Origin: Ancylobacter novellus
Lineage (GTDB): Bacteria; Pseudomonadota; Alphaproteobacteria; Rhizobiales; Methylopilaceae
Direction of reading: 5' to 3'
Assembly: GCA_003241695.1 (NCBI GenBank)
Contig: QFPN01000016.1
Span: forward strand, 1 to 34,652
DNA: 34,652 nucleotides
Numbering within the stretch: position 1 is the first letter of the stretch; every line of letters starts with the position of its first letter. A program made the position numbers and the translations under genes. A model generated the notes under the pieces. That model worked only from the letters and a program-made list of their open reading frames with translations, searched no databases and was not told where the DNA came from. Below, one piece after another: positions 25,767 through 32,698 of this stretch.

Positions 25767-26603
25767 ATGGCCGCCACGAAGGACGACCAGATTTCCATGG
25801 TCGGCGAGTTCGGAAACAGAACCGTCCCCGAAATGCTGATCGGCTGCTGGCACCGGAAAAGCATCGTCTTCCGGGATGGCAAAGTGGACACGGCAACGAA
25901 GGTCATCTGGCTGCAGACCGCCTCCGGGGTCGCCGACATCCGGATCCCGGGCGACCGCCGTGACCTGTCGGCCAAGACGCTGGACGAATGTTCCCCGGAC
26001 GACCTGCTCGCATTGGCTGAGCAGGACTGCTTCGCGGCAGTCACACTGTTCGACAGCGCCACGACGCCACTGCCGACCGCAATCTGGCCCCCCGAGCTCG
26101 ATATCCTGAGATTTCAGCCGGCCGTCATGTTCCCGGAGGATGGCTGGCTGGAGTGGCGCGACAACGGCCTCACCATGATCGAGTTCGCTCCAAGTGGGGC
26201 CTACGAGGAAGATTGGCGGCTCCGCGAGAAGCCCGATTTCGCCTTCCACCTGAAGCGGCTGGACGTGGACTGTGTCGAAGAGATCTTTATCGCCGGCAAC
26301 GAAGCGATACGGGCGAGAGGCAAGGCCGTGAGCGCGAGGAGCGCGCATGACGGTGGCGCGAACACGCTGCTGGATTTGGGCCGCGACGACCCGTCCCATC
26401 TACGCGCGTTGGTGGACTGCGAGTTCTCCTACGCCCGGCGCTCGCAGGCGACCGGCCATTACCAGATCGAACTCTCGACTTTGCCATGGCTCGAACAGAG
26501 CCGCCTCGATGTCGAGTGGGCCATGCGGGACGGCGACCCGAGCGCCGTGCTGCAGGACTCCAGCGGGAGCCGCTGGCGTATCCTCTCGTTGTGGCGGAGA
26601 TGA
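25767..26603 (+). CDS. Uncharacterised protein with HRI1/lipocalin-like sequence pattern
   Basis: 278 residues, function unknown. No signal peptide or membrane helix. The segment GCWHRKSIVFRDGKVDTATK followed by VIWLQTASGVADIRIP resembles the W-x-R, D-x-T, W-L-Q-T and D-I-R-x-P pattern I associate with HRI1-like beta-barrel proteins; a second, similar strand set may start near GWLEWRDNGLTMIEFAPSGAYEEDW. The C-terminal third (GHYQIELSTLPWLEQSRL) also looks beta-rich. It follows hupE by 83 bases on the same strand, separated by a hairpin, and is convergent with the GlxA-type regulator gene. A role in sensing or binding a small molecule of this pathway is only a guess. Confidence 0.7.
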   Translation: MAATKDDQISMVGEFGNRTVPEMLIGCWHRKSIVFRDGKVDTATKVIWLQTASGVADIRIPGDRRDLSAKTLDECSPDDLLALAEQDCFAAVTLFDSATTPLPTAIWPPELDILRFQPAVMFPEDGWLEWRDNGLTMIEFAPSGAYEEDWRLREKPDFAFHLKRLDVDCVEEIFIAGNEAIRARGKAVSARSAHDGGANTLLDLGRDDPSHLRALVDCEFSYARRSQATGHYQIELSTLPWLEQSRLDVEWAMRDGDPSAVLQDSSGSRWRILSLWRR

Positions 26604-26636
26604 CGGACGTCGGGTTGCCCCCGGGGGGGGCCACGC

Positions 26637-27686
26637 TCACTGCGATGCACCCCTACGCTTTTCCGAGCGATGGGATTCGCTGACGGGCAGCAAGGGCGCG
26701 ATCTTGTTGCCGTGAGCTAAGCGGTAGTCCCGCGGCGTCACATTCGCGAAGCTGGAAAACGCCCGCGAGAATGTGGCCGAGGAGCTGAACCCGCACGCGT
26801 AGGAGATCTCGTTGATCGCGAGATTGCTGAACAGCAAAAGCGAGCACGCGTGGTTTATTCGCTCCTGCATATAATAGCGCTTCGGCGAGCATCCGAGCGA
26901 GCGGCGCCAGGAGAGCTCAAGAGCCCTTTGGGAGATGCCGACTCGTTTCGCGATGCTCTCGACGCTCAATGGCGTTTCAATGTGCGCCCGCATCAACCGG
27001 ATGGCCTCCTGGATGCGCAGGTCGTCGGATGCTCGAAGGCGGACGCTGGCGTCTCGCTGCGAAGCGCCGCCGACGCGCAAAGGCGGCGCGACTAGCTCCG
27101 CGGCAAGTGTCGAGCGGAAGTCCTCTCCCATGAGGGCCGCAATCTCGGTCAGCAACATGTCGACGACGGCCAAGTGCCCAGCGCACGTCAAAACTGCGCC
27201 CTCGCGGACGAAGAGCCGATCGACCCACCGCACCTCCGGATAGGTTTCGCGCGCCGCAACCATGAGGTCTATGTGGCAGGTGGCGACCTTGCCTTGCAGC
27301 AGTCCAGCGGCCGCAAGAAGCAGTGGGCCGTGATCTGTCGCCGCCATCGCGGCCGATTGCCGAGCGAGCTTCCGGATCACCGTCTGTATCCGCGTCCAGA
27401 GCTCGGGCTTCGGATTTACATGGGAGAGCACCAAGCACAAATCGATGTGCTTGAAAGTATCCGCGCCCCCCGTGGGTGCGAGCGTCCGCCCATTCGTGAG
27501 CGTCACGGGGCTGTCATCGATCGTCATGATCGAGACGTCGACTGCTGATCTGTTGGAGAGGCTGTTTGTAATCCGAAGGATTTCGAGCGTCATCGACACA
27601 TCGAGATCGGCAGCACCCGGAAGCACCAACAGAGTCACGTTCTGGGGGGCTGGGAGCGGTTCGGACAAGGGGCGCTTCCGCTGCAA
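26637..27686 (-). CDS. GlxA-family AraC-type transcriptional regulator
   Basis: 349 residues. An N-terminal DJ-1/PfpI-like (class I amidotransferase) domain (NVTLLVLPGAADLDVSMTLEIL, AMAATDHGPLLLAAAGLLQGKVATCH) is fused to a C-terminal AraC double helix-turn-helix (SVESIAKRVGISQRALELSWRRSLGCSPKRYYMQERINHACSLL and INEISYACGFSSSATFSRAFSSFANVTPRDYR). Relatives such as GbdR, CdhR and ArgR control use of betaines, carnitine and arginine. It is divergent from the Rieske oxygenase gene, its probable target. The given start is a TTG; the true start may differ by a few codons. The N-terminal domain's catalytic-type Cys is not evident (a His, in TDHGPLL, is at that place). Confidence 0.87.
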   Translation of the reverse strand: MQRKRPLSEPLPAPQNVTLLVLPGAADLDVSMTLEILRITNSLSNRSAVDVSIMTIDDSPVTLTNGRTLAPTGGADTFKHIDLCLVLSHVNPKPELWTRIQTVIRKLARQSAAMAATDHGPLLLAAAGLLQGKVATCHIDLMVAARETYPEVRWVDRLFVREGAVLTCAGHLAVVDMLLTEIAALMGEDFRSTLAAELVAPPLRVGGASQRDASVRLRASDDLRIQEAIRLMRAHIETPLSVESIAKRVGISQRALELSWRRSLGCSPKRYYMQERINHACSLLLFSNLAINEISYACGFSSSATFSRAFSSFANVTPRDYRLAHGNKIAPLLPVSESHRSEKRRGASQ

Positions 27687-27983
27687 CCGGCGGCCACACG
27701 ATCACTCCGCCTTCGTCGAAGCGAGAGTATATCGCCAGATCGGTGAGCGATGGCGTTTTTCGCAAATTCCTTTCGCTTTCTGCAAAGCCACTCTCCGGAG
27801 TGAGACATAGAGTCATTCCAGCTTTGCTTCACCGCGTCATAAGTGCCGCGGCGTCTATGTCAGCAAGCGCTCAGAACAGAACGGGAGCACGGCTCACCGG
27901 ACGCGTATAGCGCGTGCGCGAGGACGAATCGCGCGCGAGTAAGACCGATCCTCCCTGGAAATAACAACCATACGGAGCTGCAA
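27687..27983. promoter_or_regulatory. Divergent control region between the GlxA-type regulator and the Rieske operon
   Basis: 297 bases. Two interleaved perfect inverted repeats are visible: GCAAAGC (27782-27788) with GCTTTGC (27821-27827), and GACATAGA (27804-27811) with TCTATGTC (27854-27861). They are candidate operator half-sites for the GlxA-type regulator. A Shine-Dalgarno CGGAG at 27973-27977 serves the Rieske gene. No promoter hexamers could be assigned with confidence. Confidence 0.5.
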
Positions 27984-29012
27984 GTGTCGGAACGCTACTC
28001 ACGAGAAGCCCTCAGAGAGGCCTATCAACACTGCTGGTTCGTGGTCGCGCGAAGCCAGGATATCGCGCAGCCCAAAGCGGCCGTCCTGTTGGGGCGTGAC
28101 CTTGTGGTGTTCCGCGACAAGGACGGGAAGGCCTGCGTCACCGATCGATACTGCATCCACCGCGGGGGCGACCTTTCCCAGGGCGAGATCTGCGACACAG
28201 GCGTCCGCTGCCCCTATCACGGCTGGACCTTCGACGGCGAAAGCGGTCAGTGCACCGGGATACCGGCCCTTCGGGACGTGTCGAAGTTTCCGGCGAAGGC
28301 TCCGAAGATCAACGCCTATCCGGTGATCGAGCGCTTCGAGCACGTTTGGACGTGTCTGAAGGAGCCCATGTTCGACCTTCCGGACCCCGAGGAAATCAAG
28401 GAACTCCAGTTGGACTGGCGCGCAGCCGCTCCTATCCCGGTCGAGATCGGTTTCATGGCGGCGACCGAGAACTTCAACGACATGGCGCACTTCGCGTTCG
28501 TGCATGGCGGGTCCATGGGCAACGTCAGCCCGATTGTCGATTCGATGCAGATCAGCCGTGAAGGTCGCGAGGTCGCAACGACAATTTGGTACCCGAGCGT
28601 CCCCGGATCGAACTTCTCCTCCATGGGCGACTCTTGGATGCACTACAAGAATTTTGCGCCCGGCATCGCGACCATTCTTTACGACTACGGTGAAGGCGGC
28701 CATCGCTACCTCGTCGACTTCCCTTCTCCCGTCGATTACGAGCGCGCAATCATCTACTGGGGCAGCGCGACGAGCGCCGACTTCAAGTACGGCAGCGCGG
28801 ACGAAATCCTCGCGCTCGAGACCGAAGTGTTCAACGAGGACACTCCCGTCGTCAGTCGCATCGTTCCCAAAGAGGTGCCTCTCGACGGCACGCGTCGGGA
28901 GTTTTCCTGCCCCGCGGACGTGCTGACGCTGAACTACCGCCGCGCGGTGATGGACGTCGTCGACCAGATCCAAGCCCGCTTCGGCTATCGGCAAATGCAG
29001 GCTGCGGAATGA
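27984..29012 (+). CDS. Rieske non-heme iron oxygenase, alpha subunit
   Basis: 342 residues from a GTG at 27984 with CGGAG six bases upstream; the open frame continues further upstream without similarity. The Rieske [2Fe-2S] ligands are Cys57, His59, Cys76 and His79 (CIHRGG and CPYHGW). The mononuclear iron site fits N-x2-D-x2-H-x4-H with Asp166, His169 and His174 in ENFNDMAHFAFVH. Size and layout resemble the VanA-type class of O- and N-demethylating oxygenases. A matching reductase follows 46 bases later and a GlxA-type regulator is divergent. In this context oxidative N-dealkylation of a nitrogenous compound is plausible; an aromatic O-demethylase role is the main alternative. Confidence 0.9.
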   Translation: MSERYSREALREAYQHCWFVVARSQDIAQPKAAVLLGRDLVVFRDKDGKACVTDRYCIHRGGDLSQGEICDTGVRCPYHGWTFDGESGQCTGIPALRDVSKFPAKAPKINAYPVIERFEHVWTCLKEPMFDLPDPEEIKELQLDWRAAAPIPVEIGFMAATENFNDMAHFAFVHGGSMGNVSPIVDSMQISREGREVATTIWYPSVPGSNFSSMGDSWMHYKNFAPGIATILYDYGEGGHRYLVDFPSPVDYERAIIYWGSATSADFKYGSADEILALETEVFNEDTPVVSRIVPKEVPLDGTRREFSCPADVLTLNYRRAVMDVVDQIQARFGYRQMQAAE

Positions 29013-29058
29013 GCGGCGCCATGCGCCCCGTCAAAGTGAGCGGCTGGATTAGTCCGAG

Positions 29059-30018
29059 ATGAACACTGCGGAAGACCTAAGGCTTCGGGTCGAGAGCCTC
29101 CGCCGCGAGGCGGAAGGCGTGATCTCGATCGAGCTCGATGATGTGGAAGGCCGCGATCTGCCGGGGTGGGAGCCCGGGGCGAATCTCCAGATCCGCCTGC
29201 CGTCGGGGCTCATCCGGCAGTACTCGCTCTATGACTCAGGACGCGGCGGGCGCGGGTATCGCATCGCGGTGAAGGACGTTGAAGGAGGTCGGGGCGGATC
29301 CAAAGAAGTGCATCGAGGCCTGCGCGTCGGCGACATCGTGCAAGCGAAGGCTCCGACGAATGCGTTTCGACTGTCGGAGGCGGAAGACTACCTCTTTCTC
29401 GCCGGCGGCATTGGGATTACGCCGATTCTGCCGATGGTCCGCTCGATGAACGGCTCCGACTCGTGGCGACTGGTCTACTTCGGCAAGAGCCGCCACAGCA
29501 TGGGCTTGTTGCGTGAGGTGGAAGAGCTTCCGGCAGAAAACGTTCTCCTAGCGCCCAAGGACGTCGCAGGCCGGGTCGACCTCCAGCGGCTTGTCTCCGA
29601 AGCGAAGCCAGGCACGCGAATTTTCGCATGCGGCCCGGCTCCCGTGCTCGACGAACTCGAGCGCTCAGTCGCTGCTCGCGACGATGTCTTCCTTCACCTC
29701 GAAAGGTTCTCGGCTCCGGCGAGCGCAAAGCCGCAATCGAGCGCCGAGGATCAAGCCTTCGAGGTCGAACTGCAGAAAAGCGGGAAGGTTCTGAATATCC
29801 CGCCGGGCTCATCAATCCTTGATGAAGTCCTCAAAGTTAACCCCGACGCTGCGTATTCCTGCGCCGAGGGATTCTGCGGAACCTGCGAAGTGCGGGTGCT
29901 GGCAGGTGAAGTAGATCACAGAGACAGCCTCCTCACTGAGGAGGAGCAAAAACAAAACAAAACAATGATGATCTGCGTCTCTCGAGCTGCTGGGTCGAAG
30001 CTTGTTCTCGATCTCTAG
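29059..30018 (+). CDS. VanB-type oxygenase reductase (FMN, NAD(P)H, 2Fe-2S)
   Basis: 319 residues. Domain order is FMN-binding barrel with RQYSLYDS, NAD(P)-binding domain with LAGGIGITPILPM and FACGPAPVLDEL, then a C-terminal plant-type ferredoxin with Cys268, Cys273, Cys276 (CAEGFCGTC) and Cys306. This is the phthalate dioxygenase reductase/VanB layout. It passes electrons from NAD(P)H to the Rieske oxygenase encoded just upstream. It is co-directional and close to its partner, so co-transcription is expected. Confidence 0.92.
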   Translation: MNTAEDLRLRVESLRREAEGVISIELDDVEGRDLPGWEPGANLQIRLPSGLIRQYSLYDSGRGGRGYRIAVKDVEGGRGGSKEVHRGLRVGDIVQAKAPTNAFRLSEAEDYLFLAGGIGITPILPMVRSMNGSDSWRLVYFGKSRHSMGLLREVEELPAENVLLAPKDVAGRVDLQRLVSEAKPGTRIFACGPAPVLDELERSVAARDDVFLHLERFSAPASAKPQSSAEDQAFEVELQKSGKVLNIPPGSSILDEVLKVNPDAAYSCAEGFCGTCEVRVLAGEVDHRDSLLTEEEQKQNKTMMICVSRAAGSKLVLDL

Positions 30019-30055
30019 CTCTACAGCGCGGTGACTCCAATAACGGGAGGAACGC

Positions 30056-30232
30056 ATGCAAGATACGGGTGACCAATTTCGAATTGAACTAGATCGACGC
30101 CTCAACATCATTCTGCACCGCGACAATGATGACCCGGCCCGCTCCGACCTCTCTCGACTCGAGATGATCGTCTGGTTCGCGGTGGCAACCGCTGTCGCCG
30201 CCGGCGGCCTCCTACTCAAAGGAGGGCTCTGA
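30056..30232 (+). CDS. Small single-helix membrane protein (58 residues)
   Basis: ATG at 30056 follows a good Shine-Dalgarno GGGAGG (30045-30050) by five bases, and the TGA ends two bases before the NCS1 permease ATG. The peptide has a charged, cytoplasm-like N-terminal half (MQDTGDQFRIELDRRLNIIL, then HRDNDDPARSDLSRLE) and one hydrophobic helix at about residues 37-54 (MIVWFAVATAVAAGGLLL). The permease Shine-Dalgarno AAAGGAGGG (30218-30226) lies inside its last codons, so the two are translationally coupled. I do not recognise a family. The tight linkage suggests an accessory subunit or regulator of the permease, comparable in layout to small partners of other transporters; this is inference. 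Confidence 0.72.
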   Translation: MQDTGDQFRIELDRRLNIILHRDNDDPARSDLSRLEMIVWFAVATAVAAGGLLLKGGL

Positions 30233-30234
30233 CA

Positions 30235-31695
30235 ATGGGGGCGCCAGCGCAAGAATTCACGGGGGTGAGCGCTGCGTTTGGCACGCTTCCGGTTCTTAAA
30301 GAGGAGCGTGAGCTCAGCTTTCTGGACTACTCCTGGATCAACATCGGTCTAGCGATCGCAACGTGGGCATTCTTGCTCGGTGCGAGCACCGCGATGTTCG
30401 TCGGAGCTTGGGACGGCTTGCTCGCCATTGTCATCGGCAACATAATCGGCGTTTCGATCATCTCCGTCGGCGTGTGCCTGTCGACAAGCAAGTACGGCAT
30501 CGAGCAATTCACGCTCTCTAGGTCTGTCTTTGGTCCGCTGGGCGTGGTCGCGCTCGTGTGCGTGTTCCTCGCCATCTACGGCGTCGGCTGGTCCTCGGTG
30601 CTCTCGATCATGTTCGGTCGCGCAATGGCGGAAGTCGCCAACGACGCTGCTGGCAGCGGGATTGGACCGAACGACATCGGCGTGTCGCTCTTTGGTCTCG
30701 GCGCTATCGTCGCGTCCTGGCTCTTGCTCTGGCGAGGCCCGACCGCGGTTAAATGGCTCAACCGGATTGTCGGACCCGGGAAGCTGGCGCTGTGTGCGCT
30801 CATCTTCATTCTGCTTTTCGGCGAAAAGTCCTGGGAGGTCATCAACGCGGCTAAGCCTCTGGCTCCAACCAACGATGATCGCCTGAACTTCATGATCGCC
30901 GTCGAGTTCAACCTCGCTGCGAGCTTTGGCTGGTGGCCAGTACTCGGCAACATTTCACGCTTCACGCGGACGCCCCGAGCCGCACTCTGGCCAAACCTCG
31001 TCGGCGTGTTCGCAGCCGCGGTCCTCGGCGAATACATCGGACTGCTCACGGCGCTGAGCCTGGGTTCCGCCGACCCCACCGCCTGGCTGATCCCGCTGGG
31101 CGGGCCGATCGTCGGCGGCATCGCGCTGATCTTCGTGGGCGTGGCGAACGTCACCGCGATCGTCAGCATCTTCTACGGCATGTGCCTGGCGATGCGTCAG
31201 GCCGGCGGCCGCAGATGCGAGTCGATACCTTGGGGCGTGTTGACGGCAGCGCTTTTCGTGCCGGTCGCCATCGCTTCCTTCTTTCCCCAGCAGGTCTACG
31301 ACAACTTCTTTATTTTCCTGGCATGGACAGCGCTAGGATTCGCACCTCTGTCAGGCGTAACCGCGGTCGACTACCTCATCCTCCGGCGCGCTCGGGTGGA
31401 TCAAAGGGCACTTTATCAAGACGGGCCGGGTTCAGCTTACTTCTACTGGAAGGGCGTCAACGTTGCGGCTTTCGTCGCGCTTGTTGTCGGCGGTTTGGTT
31501 TACTACGCGCTGTTCAATCCTCAGACACTCGCTGCGCATAGCGGCCTGTTCATGTGGACCAGCGCCTCGATCCCGGCCTGCGTGGCGGCAGGTTCCGTGC
31601 ACTACGCGCTGACCCACCTCTTCGTCGCCCGTTCGGGCAAGGGCGGCTACGCGCTCCCGGAGGCCTCCGACGGACGAGATGCGGTGCTCCCTTAG
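30235..31695 (+). CDS. NCS1-family permease (cytosine/purine/allantoin/hydantoin type)
   Basis: 486 residues with about 12 membrane helices. The N-terminal helix pair YSWINIGLAIATWAFLLGAS and GNIIGVSIISVGVCLSTSKYGIEQFTLSRSVFGPLG, then FNLAASFGWWPVLGNISRFTRTPRAALWPNLVG, are typical of CodB-like NCS1 carriers. These import nucleobases, allantoin, hydantoins or related small heterocycles with Na+ or H+. It is the last gene of the Rieske operon, so it probably imports that oxygenase's substrate, which argues for a nitrogen heterocycle or other small nitrogenous compound. Translation is coupled to the small membrane protein upstream. Confidence 0.87.
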   Translation: MGAPAQEFTGVSAAFGTLPVLKEERELSFLDYSWINIGLAIATWAFLLGASTAMFVGAWDGLLAIVIGNIIGVSIISVGVCLSTSKYGIEQFTLSRSVFGPLGVVALVCVFLAIYGVGWSSVLSIMFGRAMAEVANDAAGSGIGPNDIGVSLFGLGAIVASWLLLWRGPTAVKWLNRIVGPGKLALCALIFILLFGEKSWEVINAAKPLAPTNDDRLNFMIAVEFNLAASFGWWPVLGNISRFTRTPRAALWPNLVGVFAAAVLGEYIGLLTALSLGSADPTAWLIPLGGPIVGGIALIFVGVANVTAIVSIFYGMCLAMRQAGGRRCESIPWGVLTAALFVPVAIASFFPQQVYDNFFIFLAWTALGFAPLSGVTAVDYLILRRARVDQRALYQDGPGSAYFYWKGVNVAAFVALVVGGLVYYALFNPQTLAAHSGLFMWTSASIPACVAAGSVHYALTHLFVARSGKGGYALPEASDGRDAVLP

Positions 31696-31837
31696 GTGGC
31701 GTCTCGTCCGCTCGACAAGCGACCTCCGTACGCCTGCAAGCTTTTCCCCGCCGGAACGCTCAGTTCCGGCTGGGTCCTGATGACCTGACATTCAGGCCAC
31801 GCACCCGGTGAGTTCCCTCGCAAGTCACCGGCAACTC
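31696..31837 (+). other. Hairpin-rich 3' region of the permease transcript
   Basis: Two stable hairpins without T-runs follow the permease stop: GCCGGAAC (31750-31757) with GTTCCGGC (31763-31770), and CCGGTGA (31805-31811) with TCACCGG (31825-31831). They precede a third hairpin that does look like a terminator. Their role is unknown. Confidence 0.5.
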
Positions 31838-31868
31838 GCCGCTGGATGACGATCCGGCGGCTCTTTTA
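31838..31868 (+). terminator. Rho-independent-type terminator upstream of the guanidine-II riboswitch
   Basis: GCCGCTGGAT (31838-31847) pairs with ATCCGGCGGC (31852-31861), with one T-G pair, around a GACG loop, and is followed by TCTTTTA. It ends 22 bases before the first riboswitch hairpin. It most simply ends the Rieske operon transcript. If the SMR gene is instead transcribed from upstream, it would act as an attenuator. Confidence 0.7.
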
Positions 31869-31889
31869 TCCGCGTCGTCCGACGCATGC

Positions 31890-31937
31890 CCCTTGGGACG
31901 ACCCAAGGGCTCAACCATGGTTTCGGGGACGACCCCG
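31890..31937 (+). promoter_or_regulatory. Guanidine-II (mini-ykkC) riboswitch
   Basis: Two hairpins carry identical ACGA tetraloops closed by G-C pairs: P1 has an eight-base stem, 31890-31897 with 31902-31909 (loop 31898-31901), and P2 a five-base stem, 31924-31928 with 31933-31937 (loop 31929-31932). A 14-base linker separates them. This is exactly the guanidine-II consensus, in which the paired ACGR loops kiss and enclose two guanidinium ions. The Shine-Dalgarno-like GGGAAGAG follows P2 directly and the SMR ATG is at 31951, so guanidine binding should free the ribosome site and switch on translation. Confidence 0.93.
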
Positions 31938-31950
31938 CGGGAAGAGACGC

Positions 31951-32262
31951 ATGTCCTGGGCTTACCTCGCGATCTCGGTCGCGCTTCAGATCGCCGGCGT
32001 CACCGCTTTGAAGGCATCGTATGGGTTCACCAGTCGCGGTGCAGCCCTGACCGGGGTGCTGACGGTGGGGGCTAGCTTGGCGCTACTGGCGCTTGCCATC
32101 CGTGATGTCCCGGTGAGCCTAGCGCTTGCGATCTGGGCCTGCGTCAGCGCCGTGTCGATCGTCCTCATCAGCATCGTCTTCTTTCGAGAGCCCGCCAAGC
32201 CGCTCAATCTCGTCGGGACCGCTTTGGTTCTCCTGGGATGCATCGGCTTGGCGCTCGCTTGA
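31951..32262 (+). CDS. Small multidrug resistance (SMR) family transporter under guanidine control
   Basis: 103 residues, four membrane helices. The start MSWAYLAISVALQIAG at 31951 is fixed by the riboswitch and the Shine-Dalgarno. Family traits include the helix-1 to loop segment ending LKASYGFTSRG, LAIWACVSA in helix 3 (aligned Trp62 retained) and FFREP before helix 4. Guanidine-II riboswitches typically control SMR guanidinium/H+ exporters (Gdx/SugE). However, residue 13, aligned with the essential membrane Glu (Glu13 of Gdx, Glu14 of EmrE), is Gln (codon CAG), Trp16 is Gly and the helix-3 Tyr59 is Leu. It may need a partner, work by another mechanism, or be inactive. No second SMR gene is adjacent. 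Confidence 0.85.
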   Translation: MSWAYLAISVALQIAGVTALKASYGFTSRGAALTGVLTVGASLALLALAIRDVPVSLALAIWACVSAVSIVLISIVFFREPAKPLNLVGTALVLLGCIGLALA

Positions 32263-32272
32263 ACAGCAGGCG

Positions 32273-32698
32273 GTGAACACAGTGCTCACTCAAGTCGTCG
32301 ACCGACGTGTCGTGCGGCAGCGCATGGCGATGGCCATCGGCAAGTGCATCAGGCTCGAGCGTTCGAGGCAAAACTGCTCGAGCGCAAGACTAGCGTGCGA
32401 CGTAGGGATCACTCCGGGCGCCCTGTCCAAGATCGAAGGTGGCCGAACGCTTCCGTCGTTGAACACCCTGAAAGGCATCTCTGAATCCTTGGGTGTCCGG
32501 ATTTCGAGGCTCCTTCAGTTTGATCCTGCCCTCTTGGAGGCCGGCGCAGCTCGACCGCCGGAGACCTGCCGAAAAGGTCCGGCCCGAACTCGCTCGATGT
32601 TCTCGAACTGGTCGAAAAGCCGCGAACGCAGTCGCGTCAACCGGCCAGGTCGTGGGGATAGGAAACGTCAATCGGTCAAGAAGGGGGAAACCAGATGA
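32273..32698 (+). CDS. XRE-family helix-turn-helix regulator
   Basis: About 141 residues from a GTG at 32273 (a second GTG at 32282 and an ATG further in are alternatives). The Cro/cI-type helix-turn-helix spans about residues 20-80: IGKCIRLERSRQNCSSARLA, then DVGITPGALSKIEGGRTLPSLNTLKGISESLGVRISRLL. The C-terminal tail (RKGPARTRSMFSNWSKSRERS) is very basic and looks unnatural; a neighbouring frame from about 32560 would read DLPKRSGPNSLDVLELVEKP and stop at 32661, so a frameshift is possible. It begins 10 bases after the SMR stop and overlaps the porin start by ATGA. Confidence 0.72.
   Translation: MNTVLTQVVDRRVVRQRMAMAIGKCIRLERSRQNCSSARLACDVGITPGALSKIEGGRTLPSLNTLKGISESLGVRISRLLQFDPALLEAGAARPPETCRKGPARTRSMFSNWSKSRERSRVNRPGRGDRKRQSVKKGETR

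Noticed and set aside
26615..26632. A C/G-run palindrome (CCCCCGGGGGG) between the HRI1-like and GlxA-type genes as a bidirectional terminator
   Set aside because: There is no usable loop and no T-run on either side, so it is not supported as a terminator.
31872..31885. The short palindrome GCGTCGTCCGACGC as a third riboswitch hairpin
   Set aside because: Its loop is not ACGR and guanidine-II needs only two hairpins; it might be an operator or nothing.
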